Assembly: GCA_040386975.1 (NCBI GenBank)
Contig: JAZKEO010000022.1
Coordinates: 1-64,000, forward strand
DNA: 64,000 bases
Direction of reading: 5' to 3'
Source of the DNA: M2408 sp040386975
GTDB lineage: Bacteria > Bacteroidota > Bacteroidia > Flavobacteriales_D > Crocinitomicaceae
The position numbers were made by a program, and so were the translations under genes. The notes beneath the pieces are model-generated. The model searched no databases and had not been told where the DNA came from. It saw nothing but the letters and a program-made list of their open reading frames with translations. Shown here piece by piece: positions 41,985 to 50,827 of this stretch; position 1 is the first letter of the stretch; each line of letters starts with the position of its first letter.

Positions 41985-43865
41985 ATGAGTAAAACAAACA
42001 CTTTACAAGGACAGTCATTTATTTTTAATGCCTTATTGATTGCTATTAATTTAGCGGGTTTAACGTTGGTTACAATCGGTTATCACGAAAGTTTTATTGA
42101 GTCAAAATGGATATTCGCAGGAATTGGTTTTGGACTTTTACTTTTAAGTACTATTGGCTTGGTGATTTTAAAAGGAAGGCTGTTTATGGCGATGGTTTCC
42201 AGACTTTTGGTTGGTGGACTTTTTATCGTCTCAGGTTTGATAAAAGCAAACGATCCACTTGGTTTTAGCTACAAATTAGAAGAATATTTTGAAGATGGAG
42301 CTTTAGCTTACAGAATTAAAGAATGGTTTGGTGCACCTGGATTTTCGCTAGAGTTTTTGATTGAATCTGCTTTATCTTTGTCTGTAATCATTTGCATTGC
42401 AGAAATTGTTATTGGAGTTTTGATTTTAATTGGTGGAAAAATAAAACTGATTTCATGGTTATTGATTTTGATGATGTTATTCTTTACTTTTTTAACTTGG
42501 CACACAGCAAACTGTGACCCAGATATCAAATTTGTTGATAGAGATACGTATTCAATGACTGATCCTCTTGCCCAAATAAAAATTGACGAGGCCAAATCAA
42601 ACGCAGAGATAAAAGTGATTTCTAAAAACTCAAATGAAGTTGTCGTTGAAGAGAAAAAACAACCTCAATGTGTTTCAGATTGCGGCTGTTTTGGTGATGC
42701 TATGAAGGGTTCGGTGGGTAGATCTTTGACTCCAAGTGAATCTTTATGGAAAGACATTGTTTTGGTTTATTTATCAATTTGGATATTCATAGCTCAACGT
42801 AAAATCAAGCCAAATACACGTGAAGAAAATTTCTATGTAATTCCAATCTCACTTGCAATTATTGCATTCTTCTCTTTCGTTTTTGGTTGGTACTTCCCAA
42901 TAATTTTTGGATTAGTTTCAATTCTTGGCGCACTTTGGGTGCTTAGAGCTGGAGGCAAAATTTTTGGAAATTATTATGGTAGTGCTCTTTTTGTAATCTT
43001 AATTTGTTTCTTGTTTACATCCTATGTCTTGATGTTTGAACCGCTGAAAGATTATCGTCCTTATGCCGTTGGTTCAAACTTAAAAGAAAAAATGAACGAT
43101 GGTAAAGAAGGGAAATATGAATCTGGATTCACCTTGAAAAATTTAAGGACAGGAAAGAACGAATTTTTCACTCAAGCACAATATACAGACACGGTTCGTA
43201 AGATTTGGGAAGATAAAAATTACAAATACATTTCAACGGAAACGAAAGAAATTATTCCAACAAGATTGCCTTCAATTACAGGACAATTTAATCCTTTGTT
43301 GCAATTTGCTGATTTAACTGACCCAGAAAGAAAAATGCCTTTTATAGCTGAAATGTTAAAGAATGCAACTATTGATGGTGTTTTACTTTACGATAAATCT
43401 GCTGAAACAGATATTGAAGTATTGGAAAATGAATATAATTTGAATGATTACGATACCGCTTTTTATACATTCAAAGGAAAAGTAAAAATGAATAATCCTG
43501 ATTTATCTGAAATTAGTATAAAGGATTTTATTATCGATTCGAAAGAAATTATCATTATCTTCTCAAAAAATCTGAAAGAAGCAAATTTTGAAAAAATTAC
43601 GGCTTACAAAACGCTCTTCAAAAAAGCTCAAAGTCATAAAATTCCAATGATTTTAGTATGTTCATCAAATAGAGAAGATATAAATGCTTGGAGAAATAAG
43701 CATAATTTCCAAATACCAGCATTCACGAATGATGAAACGGAATTGAAAGCAATTGCACGTTCAAATCCATCCTTGATGGTACTACAAAATGGTGTTGTAA
43801 AAGGAAAATATCCATTTAGATCGCTTCCAACATTTGATTGGTTGAAAAAACACATATTGAAATAG
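41985..43865 (+). CDS. BT_3928-like DoxX-family membrane protein
   Basis: 626 residues. N-terminal half: about nine membrane helices that include a DoxX-like module (RLLVGGLFIVSGLIKANDPL, FSYKLEEYFEDGAL). A Cys-rich loop QPQCVSDCGCFGDAM follows between helices. The C-terminal half (about 370-626) is soluble, with a thioredoxin-like stretch near the end (IIIIFSKNLKEANFEKITAY, IPMILVCSSNREDINAW, LMVLQNGVVKGKYPF). The gene order DUF1599 - this gene - tpiA is conserved in Bacteroidota. A role in membrane redox chemistry is plausible but unproven. Confidence 0.85.
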   Translation: MSKTNTLQGQSFIFNALLIAINLAGLTLVTIGYHESFIESKWIFAGIGFGLLLLSTIGLVILKGRLFMAMVSRLLVGGLFIVSGLIKANDPLGFSYKLEEYFEDGALAYRIKEWFGAPGFSLEFLIESALSLSVIICIAEIVIGVLILIGGKIKLISWLLILMMLFFTFLTWHTANCDPDIKFVDRDTYSMTDPLAQIKIDEAKSNAEIKVISKNSNEVVVEEKKQPQCVSDCGCFGDAMKGSVGRSLTPSESLWKDIVLVYLSIWIFIAQRKIKPNTREENFYVIPISLAIIAFFSFVFGWYFPIIFGLVSILGALWVLRAGGKIFGNYYGSALFVILICFLFTSYVLMFEPLKDYRPYAVGSNLKEKMNDGKEGKYESGFTLKNLRTGKNEFFTQAQYTDTVRKIWEDKNYKYISTETKEIIPTRLPSITGQFNPLLQFADLTDPERKMPFIAEMLKNATIDGVLLYDKSAETDIEVLENEYNLNDYDTAFYTFKGKVKMNNPDLSEISIKDFIIDSKEIIIIFSKNLKEANFEKITAYKTLFKKAQSHKIPMILVCSSNREDINAWRNKHNFQIPAFTNDETELKAIARSNPSLMVLQNGVVKGKYPFRSLPTFDWLKKHILK

Positions 43866-43908
43866 TTTGTTTCGACAAGTTCAAGAAATTAAAAAAGAAG
43901 AAAATAAC

Positions 43909-44664
43909 ATGAGAAAAAAAATTGTTGCTGCAAATTGGAAAATGAATTTGACAAAAAAAGAAGCAATTGATATTTATGATAAATTGGAAGAGGTTGAATT
44001 AGACGACAATCAAGAGATTATTGTTTTCTCACCCTATGTGTTTTTAGATTGTTTGAAGCAAAGACAACACCATGTAAAAGTTGGAGCCCAAAATTTTCAT
44101 CCAGCAGCTCGCGGTGCTTATACAGGAAAAGTTTCTATTTCTCACTTAGTTGATTTAGAAGTTGAATGTGTTTTAATTGGTCATTCAGAAAGAAGAATTT
44201 TGTTTAATGAAAGTAACGAAGCGATAAAATCAAAATTGGATGTTGCTATTCAACATAAAATGGAAATCATTTATTGCTGTGGAGAGAAATTGATTAGCCG
44301 AGAAACTGGAAAACATTTGGAGTTTGTTAAAAGTCAAATTGAAACAGATTTATTTCATCTTTCTGCTGAACAAATGGAACAAATAATTATTGCGTATGAA
44401 CCTGTTTGGGCAATTGGAACCGGTGTTACAGCTACAACAGAACAAGCAGAAGAAATGCATAAGTTCATTCGTCAAACGATTTCAGAAAAATATGGCAAAG
44501 ATGTAGCTGAAAATATTTCAATTTTATACGGGGGAAGTTGCAATGCTTCAAATGCCGCTGAATTGTTTGCCTGTGAAAATATTGATGGAGGGTTAATTGG
44601 TGGTGCATCTTTAATAGCTGAAGATTTCACAAAAATCATTTTAGCCCAAATCGCAGTGAAATGA
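43909..44664 (+). CDS. tpiA: Triose-phosphate isomerase
   Basis: 251 residues from ATG 43909; the longer frame starting TTG 43867 is rejected because RKKIVAANWKMNL is the normal N-terminus. Interconverts dihydroxyacetone phosphate and glyceraldehyde 3-phosphate in glycolysis. It has Lys11 in NWKMN, the catalytic His in LIGHSERR, the catalytic Glu in IIAYEPVWAIGTGVTAT (which also opens the lid loop), and GGSCNASNAAEL for the phosphate site. Its TGA overlaps the prmA ATG. Confidence 0.97.
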   Translation: MRKKIVAANWKMNLTKKEAIDIYDKLEEVELDDNQEIIVFSPYVFLDCLKQRQHHVKVGAQNFHPAARGAYTGKVSISHLVDLEVECVLIGHSERRILFNESNEAIKSKLDVAIQHKMEIIYCCGEKLISRETGKHLEFVKSQIETDLFHLSAEQMEQIIIAYEPVWAIGTGVTATTEQAEEMHKFIRQTISEKYGKDVAENISILYGGSCNASNAAELFACENIDGGLIGGASLIAEDFTKIILAQIAVK

Positions 44665-45500
44665 ATGATACACTTGTAGTTTCGATTGAACTTATTCCAA
44701 AAAAACCTTGGAACGAAATTCTTGTTGCACAATTGTCTGACTTAGGTTTTGATGCCTTTGAAGAAACAGAAACAGGAATTAAAGCATATGGACCAGAAAG
44801 TAAAATTGCTGTCGAATCCTTGATTGAAAATACAATTTTAGCGGATAAAAGTTTAGATTTTGAATTCACTTTTGAGCAAGAAATTATTCCTTTTCAGAAC
44901 TGGAACGAAAAGTGGGAAGCAGATTTTGAAGCTGTTTATGTGGAAGATAAATTATCTATTTTAGCACCATTTCACGATAAAAGTCTTGCTAAAGGAATTG
45001 TTATTGAAATTCAACCTCAAATGTCATTTGGTACAGGACATCATCAAACAACTTGGATGATGTCGAAAGCCATGTTAGACGAAAAGGAAATAATAGGAAA
45101 TGTGCTCGATATGGGAACAGGAACAGGAGTTTTAGCAATTTTAGCTGAAAAACTTGGCGCTGAATCTATTTTAGCCATTGATATCGAAGATTGGTCAGTT
45201 GAAAATACGATTGAAAATGCTGAAAGAAATAAATGCACAAAAATTGAAGCATTACATGGAGATGTAGATTTGATTCATGGCAAAGTATTTGATTTGATTT
45301 TAGCTAATATCAATAAAAACATTTTAAAAGCACATTTAGAGGAATACATTAAAAGTTTGAAAATTGGAGGAAAAATCTATTTGAGTGGTTTTTTTGAATC
45401 TGATGCTCAAGAAATGATTGCTTTTTCAGAGAATTTAGGCCTAAAACATTTAAAAACCTTGACTAAAGAAACCTGGGCACAACTCAGTTTTGTGAATTGA
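44661..45500 (+). CDS. prmA: Ribosomal protein L11 methyltransferase
   Basis: 279 residues. Methylates ribosomal protein L11 on its N-terminal amine and lysines. The short N-terminal L11-recognition domain (1-60) is followed by a linker and a SAM-binding domain: QMSFGTGHHQTTWMM, NVLDMGTGTGVLAILAEKLG (motif I), AIDIEDWSVENTIENAERN and FDLILANINKNIL (motif IV, NxNK). Coupled to tpiA by an ATGA overlap. Confidence 0.93.
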   Translation: MNDTLVVSIELIPKKPWNEILVAQLSDLGFDAFEETETGIKAYGPESKIAVESLIENTILADKSLDFEFTFEQEIIPFQNWNEKWEADFEAVYVEDKLSILAPFHDKSLAKGIVIEIQPQMSFGTGHHQTTWMMSKAMLDEKEIIGNVLDMGTGTGVLAILAEKLGAESILAIDIEDWSVENTIENAERNKCTKIEALHGDVDLIHGKVFDLILANINKNILKAHLEEYIKSLKIGGKIYLSGFFESDAQEMIAFSENLGLKHLKTLTKETWAQLSFVN

Positions 45501-45522
45501 ATTTTATTTAAAATTTGTTACT

Positions 45523-48500
45523 ATGAAAAAAATATTCGTTTTGTTTGCGTTTTTTACGGCTTTGAACTTTTCTTCAAATGCTGTTAAGGCTCAAAATTTC
45601 CCTTCCGATAGAGAAAAATTCATCAAACAATTTGAAAAAGTTCTCTCTGGATTCATAGTAAAAGAACAAAAGGATTTTATTAAAGATGAATTTGAACCAA
45701 TGCTCATTGAAACAAAGGATTTTTCTGATAGCTATTTCAAAAAAATGGTGGAAACATGTAATTTGATGGAAACGAAAAAATTGAAGTATTATCCAGCAAT
45801 TTACAATTATGTTTTTTCTGTTTATTCTTTTGTTAAAAACAAACAACCTAACGCAAGTTTCAACGCTTGGCATAGTTCTGTCGATAAATTGTTGGACGCT
45901 AGAAATGTAAATAAATTTGAAGATTTCATTGAGCTTTCAGCAACTTTTTTTTCGAAAAATATTCTGTCAACAAATGCCAGTTGTACATGGCTATTTCGAG
46001 GCGGTTCTTATTCGTTTGAATTTACAGACAAACCTTTTATTCAGTTAGAGGGAGGGAAATTAGTTTGCTTGATTGAAAACTCTGATAAAAAAGAAAAGAA
46101 AATCCCTTTTGTTGATAGTATCGTTGTCTATGATGCAATAGGAACATATGATCCCATTTTGAAAAAATGGCAAGGTCGAGGAGGTGTTGTTTCTTGGGAA
46201 AAAGTTGGTTTGCCAAAAGGAGAAACAAGTGCTGAACTTATGTCTTACGATTTATCTCTAAAAAGTTCAAATCTTGGCTGTGACACAGTAATTTTAACTA
46301 CTCCTTTTTTTGATAAGCCAATTAAAGGAAAATTGACTGATCGTGCGTTTAGAATTAATCGTGAGGAAGATAAAATTTACCCACAGTTTTTGTCTTTTGA
46401 GAAAAGATTGAAAATCGATCAAATTAAACCTAATGTGGATTATGAAGGTGGTTTTTCTCTTCAAGGAAAAGACTTTGTTGGTATTGGAAATGCTCAAGTT
46501 CCTGCTTTACTTAAGATTTCACGAAATGACAAACTTTTTACACGAATTCAAGCACAGCTTGTTATTGTTAATGCTAAAAGAATTTCTTGTCCATTGAGTA
46601 AAGTGAGTATGTATATCGGTTTAAAGGATTCTATTTTCCACCCAGGATTAGACTTTTCTTATGACCTAGAAAAAAGTTTAGTTGAGCTTGTTAGAGGTAC
46701 ATCAGGAATTTCTCAATCTCCCTTTTCAAATTCACTGCATCAATTAGATATGTATGTATCAAGATTAGCATGGACCTATGATGCACCAGAAATATTCTTG
46801 TCATATAATTTTGGTTCAAGTCAAGATCAACGTTTTGCAAAATTAGAGTCTAAAAATTATTTTGATTCAAGATTATACGATCAACTTCAAGGATTAGAGT
46901 CAGTTAATCCTTTGATATTAATTGGGAATTATTGCTTTAAATACGATGAGTATGTTGTGAATGAAGGAAAAATAGCGACAGCTTTAGGGAAAACTGTAGA
47001 ACAATCTAAATCATTGATGTTAGATCTTGCAGCACTTGGATTTTTAAATTATGATACGGAATCAAAAATGGTTACTGTGACTCAAAAATTGATAAATTTC
47101 GTAAAATCGAAGGCTGGAAAAATGGATTATGACAATTTACTTTTCATGTCTGATATGCGTCCTAAAAAACTTACAGGTTATAGTGATGAACAAATTCAAA
47201 AAGAAGAATACCTCCAAGAAGTATCTAAAAAGTATGAAAAAGTTAACAAAGAACGAAATGCTTTAAAGAATTTTGGAAGTTTAAATTTAGGTACTTTAGA
47301 GATAAATTTAGATGCTGTTGATAATATTACGATTTCTGAAACACAAAATACAGCAGTTTTCCCAGATGATTACAAGGTAACAATTAAAGAGAACCGTGAT
47401 TTCAATTTTTCAGGATGGATTGTTGCTGGTAAAATGGAATTAAATTCTATTGAAGCGAATTATGTTTATAATTCAAATAAAATAAATTTATTCAAAACTG
47501 ACAAATCACTTTTCAGAGTGAAGCCAATGTCTGAACAGGATGGGAAACAGATGATTACAATGGTAAATGAAATTCAATCAATTACAGGTGAATTGTTCGT
47601 AGATGCTCCAAACAATCGTTCTGGAAATAATAAAAAAGTAACTGACTTTCCAAAAATTACAGTTTCAAAACCAACTCAAGTTTACTACAATCACAAATCA
47701 ATTTTTAAGGGAGCTTACGATAGTACGAGATTTTATTTTACAATGGATCCATTTGAAATGGATAGCTTGGATAATTTTAAAGAGTCATTTCAGCGCTTTA
47801 AAGGAGAGTTGACATCAGCTGGGATTTTTCCAAAAATGAGAGAAGATTTAAAAATAATGCCTGATTATTCGTTCGGGTTTTCAACAAAAGCAGCTACTGG
47901 AGGGTATGATTTTTACAACACAAAAGCAAAATACGACAATAAAATTATTCTATCAGGAAAAGGTCTACAAGGTGCTGGAACAATAAATTTCATACAATCT
48001 ACAACTGTTTCAAAAGCTTATACTTTTTTACCAGATTCGACTATAGGATATGGAACATTTGAAAATAAACCAGTAGAGGAAGGTGTACAATACCCGGACA
48101 TTATTTCACCTGATGCTTTTGTTACCTTTATTCCCAAAGGAAATATGTTGAAAGCGGCTTCAACTCCTAGTCAAGAGTTAAACATGTATAATAAAGAAGC
48201 TCGTTTGAAAGGAACTGCAATTATTACGCCACAAGGTTGCACGGGTTTTGGAGTTGTTACTTTTCCTGATGCAAATTTAGGTGCGAAGTTGTTGAAATTT
48301 ACTCGTTGGGATATTGACTCAGATACAGCTAATTTTAACTTGAAAAATAAATATCTTGAACCAGGAGATGATCCATTGACACTTAAAACCGAAAATTTGA
48401 ATGCACATGTTTCGTTTAAAACTAGAAAAGGTCAATTTAGATCTAATTCAGGTCAGTCTCGTGTAGAATTCCCTAATAACCAATATATGTGTAAAATGGA

Positions 48501-50154
48501 TTTTTTCACTTGGTTAATGGATGATGAAGCAATTGAACTTTCTACATCTGCTGATAAGGATTTGAATTTAAAAACCGATCTAGATTTAGTTGGTGCTAAT
48601 TTCTTTTCACTACATCCAGAACAAGATTCTTTAAGGTTTAGATCAAGAGAAGCAAAATATAGTCAAAAAGAAAAAACTATTTATTGTAAAAAAGTGGAAT
48701 ATATGGAAATTGCCGATGCTCGAATTTATCCTGATTCAGGCTTAGTTACAATTCGAAAGAAAGCACGAATGGATCCTTTGGAGAATACAGTTTTGATTGC
48801 AAATAGTATTACCAAATATCATAAATTTGTAAATTGTAAAGTAGAAGTAAAAGCAAGAAGAGTTTTTGAAGCTGAAGGTGATTATCCTTATTATGATGCT
48901 GATAGTACTCGATCCATTATAAAAATGAAGAGTATAAAAGTGGATTCTTCATTTCAAACTGTTGCTTTGGGTAAGATTGGTCCGAAAGATAATTTTCAAC
49001 TTAGTAAGCAATTTGAATATTATGGGGATGTAAAAATCAATTCTACAATTCCATTGATAAGCTTTTCTGGTGCCACGCGTATTATTCATACCTGTGATAA
49101 ATTTACTAGAAGTTGGATGGCATTTACTTCAGCAATTGACCCGAAAAACATTCAAATTCCAGTTTCTTCTGAAATGAAAAGTTTAGATAGTTTGTCTTTA
49201 ACAGCTGGTATTGTTTGGCGCGATTCTAAAAAAACAGATGAGATTACGCTTTATCCAACCTTCTTATCTGAAATTAGAGAAAAAGGAGATCAAGTTGTTT
49301 TTACATCAAATGGTTTTCTTCAATATAGTGCATTTACAAATGAATTTCAAATTGCATCGAAAGAAAAACTCATTAACAGAGGTGAAAAAGGAAATTACTT
49401 GGCACTCCAAGCGGGAAACTGTTCTTTAAATGGTGATGGTGTCATTAAATTAGGAATGGATTACGGTCCAACAAGTGTTGATGCTGTTGGAACCGTAAAT
49501 TACTATCAAGAAAGTGGTCAGACTAATATGAATTTAACAGTGAAATACAATTTGCCTTTAGAGGAAAAATCATTTGAAAAAATTGCTGAAAAATTAAATT
49601 CAAATGTAGATTCTAAACCTATGGATTTTGGATCTACAACTTTTGAAAAAGCTTTGGTAGAGTGGACTGATAGAAAAACTGCCGATAAAGTGAAATCTGA
49701 TTATACAGTCGACGGAGTTTACAGGAAAATTCCTGATCAGATGAAAGCCTCTGTTGTAATAACAGGATTAAAAGTATCATCATTTTCAAATCCTAAAATG
49801 GAAGAAAGAGGCTTATATACAGATGTTGAATCAGCAGTTGTTGTAAGTGTTTTTGATAAAGCAGTTATGAAATACTTCCCAGTTAAAGCTTTCTTTCAAC
49901 AAATTTATTCAGGTGCTGGAGGAGATAAATATGGTTTACTCATCACAAATCCTGCAGGTTCAGAATACTTCTTAAACTATTCGATGGGTAAAAAAGATGG
50001 AGAATTGTTCATCTATTCTGGAGATGTTGAACTTGAAACAGCTGTAAACGAATTGAAACCTGACAAAAGAAAAGCGAAAGATTTTTCTTATGAAATGACA
50101 ACAAATCGAATTTATTTAAGTAAATTTCTCAAATTATTTAGTACACCAGAATAA
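45523..50154 (+). CDS. Very large exported protein of unknown function next to plsY
   Basis: 1543 residues with a signal peptide (VLFAFFTALNFSSNAVKAQ). The N-terminal 180 residues are helical. The rest is mainly beta-strand, with repeated short motifs such as YYGDVKINSTIPLISFSG, VTFIPKGNMLKAASTPSQEL and RFRSREAKYSQKEKTIYCKK, suggestive of stacked beta-jellyroll or beta-solenoid folds like OstA/LptA-type or AsmA-like bridges. No catalytic motif or known domain was recognised. It lies 23 bp after prmA and its stop overlaps the plsY start (TAATG), so it is translationally coupled to phospholipid synthesis. An envelope role is inferred from export and context only. Confidence 0.72.
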   Translation: MKKIFVLFAFFTALNFSSNAVKAQNFPSDREKFIKQFEKVLSGFIVKEQKDFIKDEFEPMLIETKDFSDSYFKKMVETCNLMETKKLKYYPAIYNYVFSVYSFVKNKQPNASFNAWHSSVDKLLDARNVNKFEDFIELSATFFSKNILSTNASCTWLFRGGSYSFEFTDKPFIQLEGGKLVCLIENSDKKEKKIPFVDSIVVYDAIGTYDPILKKWQGRGGVVSWEKVGLPKGETSAELMSYDLSLKSSNLGCDTVILTTPFFDKPIKGKLTDRAFRINREEDKIYPQFLSFEKRLKIDQIKPNVDYEGGFSLQGKDFVGIGNAQVPALLKISRNDKLFTRIQAQLVIVNAKRISCPLSKVSMYIGLKDSIFHPGLDFSYDLEKSLVELVRGTSGISQSPFSNSLHQLDMYVSRLAWTYDAPEIFLSYNFGSSQDQRFAKLESKNYFDSRLYDQLQGLESVNPLILIGNYCFKYDEYVVNEGKIATALGKTVEQSKSLMLDLAALGFLNYDTESKMVTVTQKLINFVKSKAGKMDYDNLLFMSDMRPKKLTGYSDEQIQKEEYLQEVSKKYEKVNKERNALKNFGSLNLGTLEINLDAVDNITISETQNTAVFPDDYKVTIKENRDFNFSGWIVAGKMELNSIEANYVYNSNKINLFKTDKSLFRVKPMSEQDGKQMITMVNEIQSITGELFVDAPNNRSGNNKKVTDFPKITVSKPTQVYYNHKSIFKGAYDSTRFYFTMDPFEMDSLDNFKESFQRFKGELTSAGIFPKMREDLKIMPDYSFGFSTKAATGGYDFYNTKAKYDNKIILSGKGLQGAGTINFIQSTTVSKAYTFLPDSTIGYGTFENKPVEEGVQYPDIISPDAFVTFIPKGNMLKAASTPSQELNMYNKEARLKGTAIITPQGCTGFGVVTFPDANLGAKLLKFTRWDIDSDTANFNLKNKYLEPGDDPLTLKTENLNAHVSFKTRKGQFRSNSGQSRVEFPNNQYMCKMDFFTWLMDDEAIELSTSADKDLNLKTDLDLVGANFFSLHPEQDSLRFRSREAKYSQKEKTIYCKKVEYMEIADARIYPDSGLVTIRKKARMDPLENTVLIANSITKYHKFVNCKVEVKARRVFEAEGDYPYYDADSTRSIIKMKSIKVDSSFQTVALGKIGPKDNFQLSKQFEYYGDVKINSTIPLISFSGATRIIHTCDKFTRSWMAFTSAIDPKNIQIPVSSEMKSLDSLSLTAGIVWRDSKKTDEITLYPTFLSEIREKGDQVVFTSNGFLQYSAFTNEFQIASKEKLINRGEKGNYLALQAGNCSLNGDGVIKLGMDYGPTSVDAVGTVNYYQESGQTNMNLTVKYNLPLEEKSFEKIAEKLNSNVDSKPMDFGSTTFEKALVEWTDRKTADKVKSDYTVDGVYRKIPDQMKASVVITGLKVSSFSNPKMEERGLYTDVESAVVVSVFDKAVMKYFPVKAFFQQIYSGAGGDKYGLLITNPAGSEYFLNYSMGKKDGELFIYSGDVELETAVNELKPDKRKAKDFSYEMTTNRIYLSKFLKLFSTPE

Positions 50155-50783
50155 TGAGTTTTGTTGCTTATATTTTATTTTTTGTAGTAATTTCCTACAT
50201 TTTAGGTTCAATTCCATCTGCCGTTTGGATTGGGAAAACATTTCACAACATGGATGTACGTGAACATGGAAGTAAAAATGCAGGAGCAACAAATACCTTT
50301 CGTGTGTTAGGTAAAAAAGCTGGAATCCTTGTTCTTTTAATGGACGTTTTAAAAGGTGTTATCGCTGTTTTGTTGCCTAAATTATTATTAAAGGATTTAG
50401 AACAAGAGCAATTGATACAGATACAATTGATAAATGGAATTGCTGTGTTTTTAGGGCATTTATTCCCCTTATTTGCTCAATTCAGAGGAGGCAAAGGTGT
50501 TGCAACTTCATTAGGAATTATCGTTGGGATTCATCCTCCTGCTGCTGGAGTTTGTTTTTTAATTTTTTTACTTGTTTTTATTAGTTCAAAATACGTTTCT
50601 TTGGGAGCAATTGTCGCCTCTTTCTTTTTTCCATTGATTGTTTTTTTTCTGTTTAAAGAAACATCTTTGTATTTAATTATTTTTTCAATTGTTATTGGTT
50701 TCACTGTGATTTTGACACATAAAAAAAATATCATTCGCTTGTTACACGGAGAGGAAAATAAAATGAACCTTTTTAAGAGATGA
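50154..50783 (+). CDS. plsY: Glycerol-3-phosphate acyltransferase PlsY
   Basis: 209 residues, a multi-helix inner-membrane enzyme that transfers the acyl group of acyl-phosphate to glycerol 3-phosphate, the first step of phospholipid synthesis. The three conserved cytoplasmic motifs are present: SKNAGATNTFRVLGKKAG, LFPLFAQFRGGKGVAT, and the C-terminal ILTHKKNIIRLLHGEENK. Start ATG shares a base with the preceding stop. Length normal. Confidence 0.96.
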   Translation: MSFVAYILFFVVISYILGSIPSAVWIGKTFHNMDVREHGSKNAGATNTFRVLGKKAGILVLLMDVLKGVIAVLLPKLLLKDLEQEQLIQIQLINGIAVFLGHLFPLFAQFRGGKGVATSLGIIVGIHPPAAGVCFLIFLLVFISSKYVSLGAIVASFFFPLIVFFLFKETSLYLIIFSIVIGFTVILTHKKNIIRLLHGEENKMNLFKR

Positions 50784-50827
50784 GCGTATAAAAAGAAAAA
50801 GTTATTGATAAATATGATAAAACTTTT

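Noticed and set aside
43867..43908. Upstream TTG start adding 14 residues to TPI
   Set aside because: The normal TPI N-terminus begins at 43909, and the extra bases contain a TTCGACAAGTTCAAG stretch resembling a decayed copy of the dispersed repeat.
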